A stretch of DNA of 64,000 nucleotides from contig CP000781.1 of the NCBI GenBank assembly GCA_000017645.1, positions 1,826,001 through 1,890,000 on the forward strand, written 5' to 3'. Made by a program: the position numbers and the translations under genes. The notes below the pieces were generated by a model. The model made no database searches and was not told the DNA's origin. It worked only from the letters and a program-made list of their open reading frames with translations. Position 1 is the first letter of the stretch; every line of letters begins with the position of its first letter. This stretch comes from Xanthobacter autotrophicus Py2 (GTDB lineage: Bacteria > Pseudomonadota > Alphaproteobacteria > Rhizobiales > Xanthobacteraceae). Shown here piece after piece: positions 63,365-64,000 of this stretch.

Positions 63365-64000
63365 ATGAGCGCCGCCGAACGGGATCTGCCGTCCTCCGAC
63401 GCCAGCGTCGCCGGCCTTTCGGACGCGGCGCTGGCGCGCATCGCCGATGCGATCGCTGCCGCCGAAACCAGGACCTCGGCCGAAATCCGCGTGGTGGTGG
63501 CCCGCGCGCCGCTGGTGCAGCACCCCTTCTTCTCGGTGCTGTGGGCCTCGCTTGCGGCGCTGGTGGTGCCCTGGTTCGTTGCCCTGATGTGGCCCCTGCC
63601 GGCGCTGGAACTGCTTGCCGTGCAGGCGGTGCTGTTCGTGGCGCTGGCCTCGCTCCTCATGCTGCCGGGCGTGGTCCACCGGGTGATCCCCCGGCTTGCC
63701 CTGAAGGCCGCTGCCCGCAGCGCCGCCATCGAGACCTTCCTCGCCTATGGCATACCCCAGACGGAAGGGCGCACCGGCATCCTCATCTATGCCGCCGCCC
63801 GCGAGCGGCTGGTGGAGGTCGTGGCCGACGAAGGCGTCCACACCCCGCTGGGCCACGGCGCCTGGCAGGACATCTGCGATGCGGTGGCCATCCGTGCCCG
63901 TGTGGGCAACCTGGCGGACGGGCTGGTCTGCGGCGTGGAGAAGGCGGGCGAGCTCCTCTCCGGTCCCTTGCCGCCTCGGCCTGGCGACCGCAACGAGCTG
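63365..64000 (+). CDS. Second TPM domain membrane protein, partial
   Basis: 212 residues are present; the frame is open at the window end. An N-terminal ALARIADAIAAAETRTSAEIR begins the TPM domain, interrupted by two hydrophobic helices (about 60-80 and 85-105), then ETFLAYGIPQTEGRTGILIY and ARERLVEVVADEGVHTPLG. This layout fits the YgcG/DUF5130-like second TPM protein usually found after the first. Probably near its C-terminus. Confidence 0.85.
   Translation, partial: MSAAERDLPSSDASVAGLSDAALARIADAIAAAETRTSAEIRVVVARAPLVQHPFFSVLWASLAALVVPWFVALMWPLPALELLAVQAVLFVALASLLMLPGVVHRVIPRLALKAAARSAAIETFLAYGIPQTEGRTGILIYAAARERLVEVVADEGVHTPLGHGAWQDICDAVAIRARVGNLADGLVCGVEKAGELLSGPLPPRPGDRNEL

Overview
The window is GC-rich (high sixties percent by eye) bacterial chromosome. 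Gene content and order point to a Hyphomicrobiales (Rhizobiales) alphaproteobacterium: hflK-hflC-DUF2065-degP, ccmI-ccmE-ccmF-ccmH, RHH-DUF4169-fumC, an RpoE/ChrR-type sigma/anti-sigma pair, DUF2244 next to nth, and folE-hisI beside a NifU-like scaffold gene. A Xanthobacteraceae-like genus is my best guess from overall character only. I see no transposase, integrase of a mobile element, rRNA, tRNA or CRISPR array.

Layout. (1) 1-13080 is an accessory catabolic island in two divergent arms. The leftward arm holds a branched-chain-type (LIV) ABC importer (binding protein, LivH, a fused LivM-LivG, LivF), a shikimate-dehydrogenase-like enzyme, an SDR, a GlcD-type FAD oxidase and a GMC oxidoreductase cut by the window edge. 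The rightward arm holds a quinone-oxidoreductase-like enzyme, two SDRs and a FadR-type GntR regulator. A likely leftward promoter with a small palindrome on its -35 box lies between the arms. (2) 13591-22632 carries a serine beta-lactamase-like hydrolase, an unrecognised gene, a PAS sensor kinase, a formaldehyde-activating-enzyme homologue without the catalytic histidine, an MFS transporter and an ECF sigma/ChrR pair. (3) 22639-28420 holds DUF2244, endonuclease III with a repeat-coded basic tail, a palindromic repeat element, a fused shikimate kinase/dehydroquinate synthase, a small membrane protein with xerD, and a nitroreductase. (4) 28651-41445 is mixed: secreted protein and cytochrome c, thrS, an L,D-transpeptidase, an orphan amino-acid binding protein, an MBL hydrolase, cutA, nadK, an MBOAT/AlgX-like acetylation pair, a flavin reductase and a patatin. 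(5) 41628-47474 has hisI, folE, a NifU-like scaffold, a MESH1-like alarmone hydrolase, yidD and PBP1A. (6) 47613-60794 is envelope and housekeeping: yidB, ccmIEFH, miaA, serB, degP, DUF2065, hflCK, RHH, DUF4169 and fumC. (7) 60968-64000 has a ParB-like protein, LemA and two TPM-domain proteins, the last cut by the window end.

The least explained parts are the catabolic island and its unknown substrate, the Fae homologue, the 11-unit repeat tail on Nth, the nested palindrome at 24351-24519, a dispersed repeat seen twice (8097 and 38359), and a long perfect-like inverted repeat at 61667. All assignments come from reading motifs; no database search was run.
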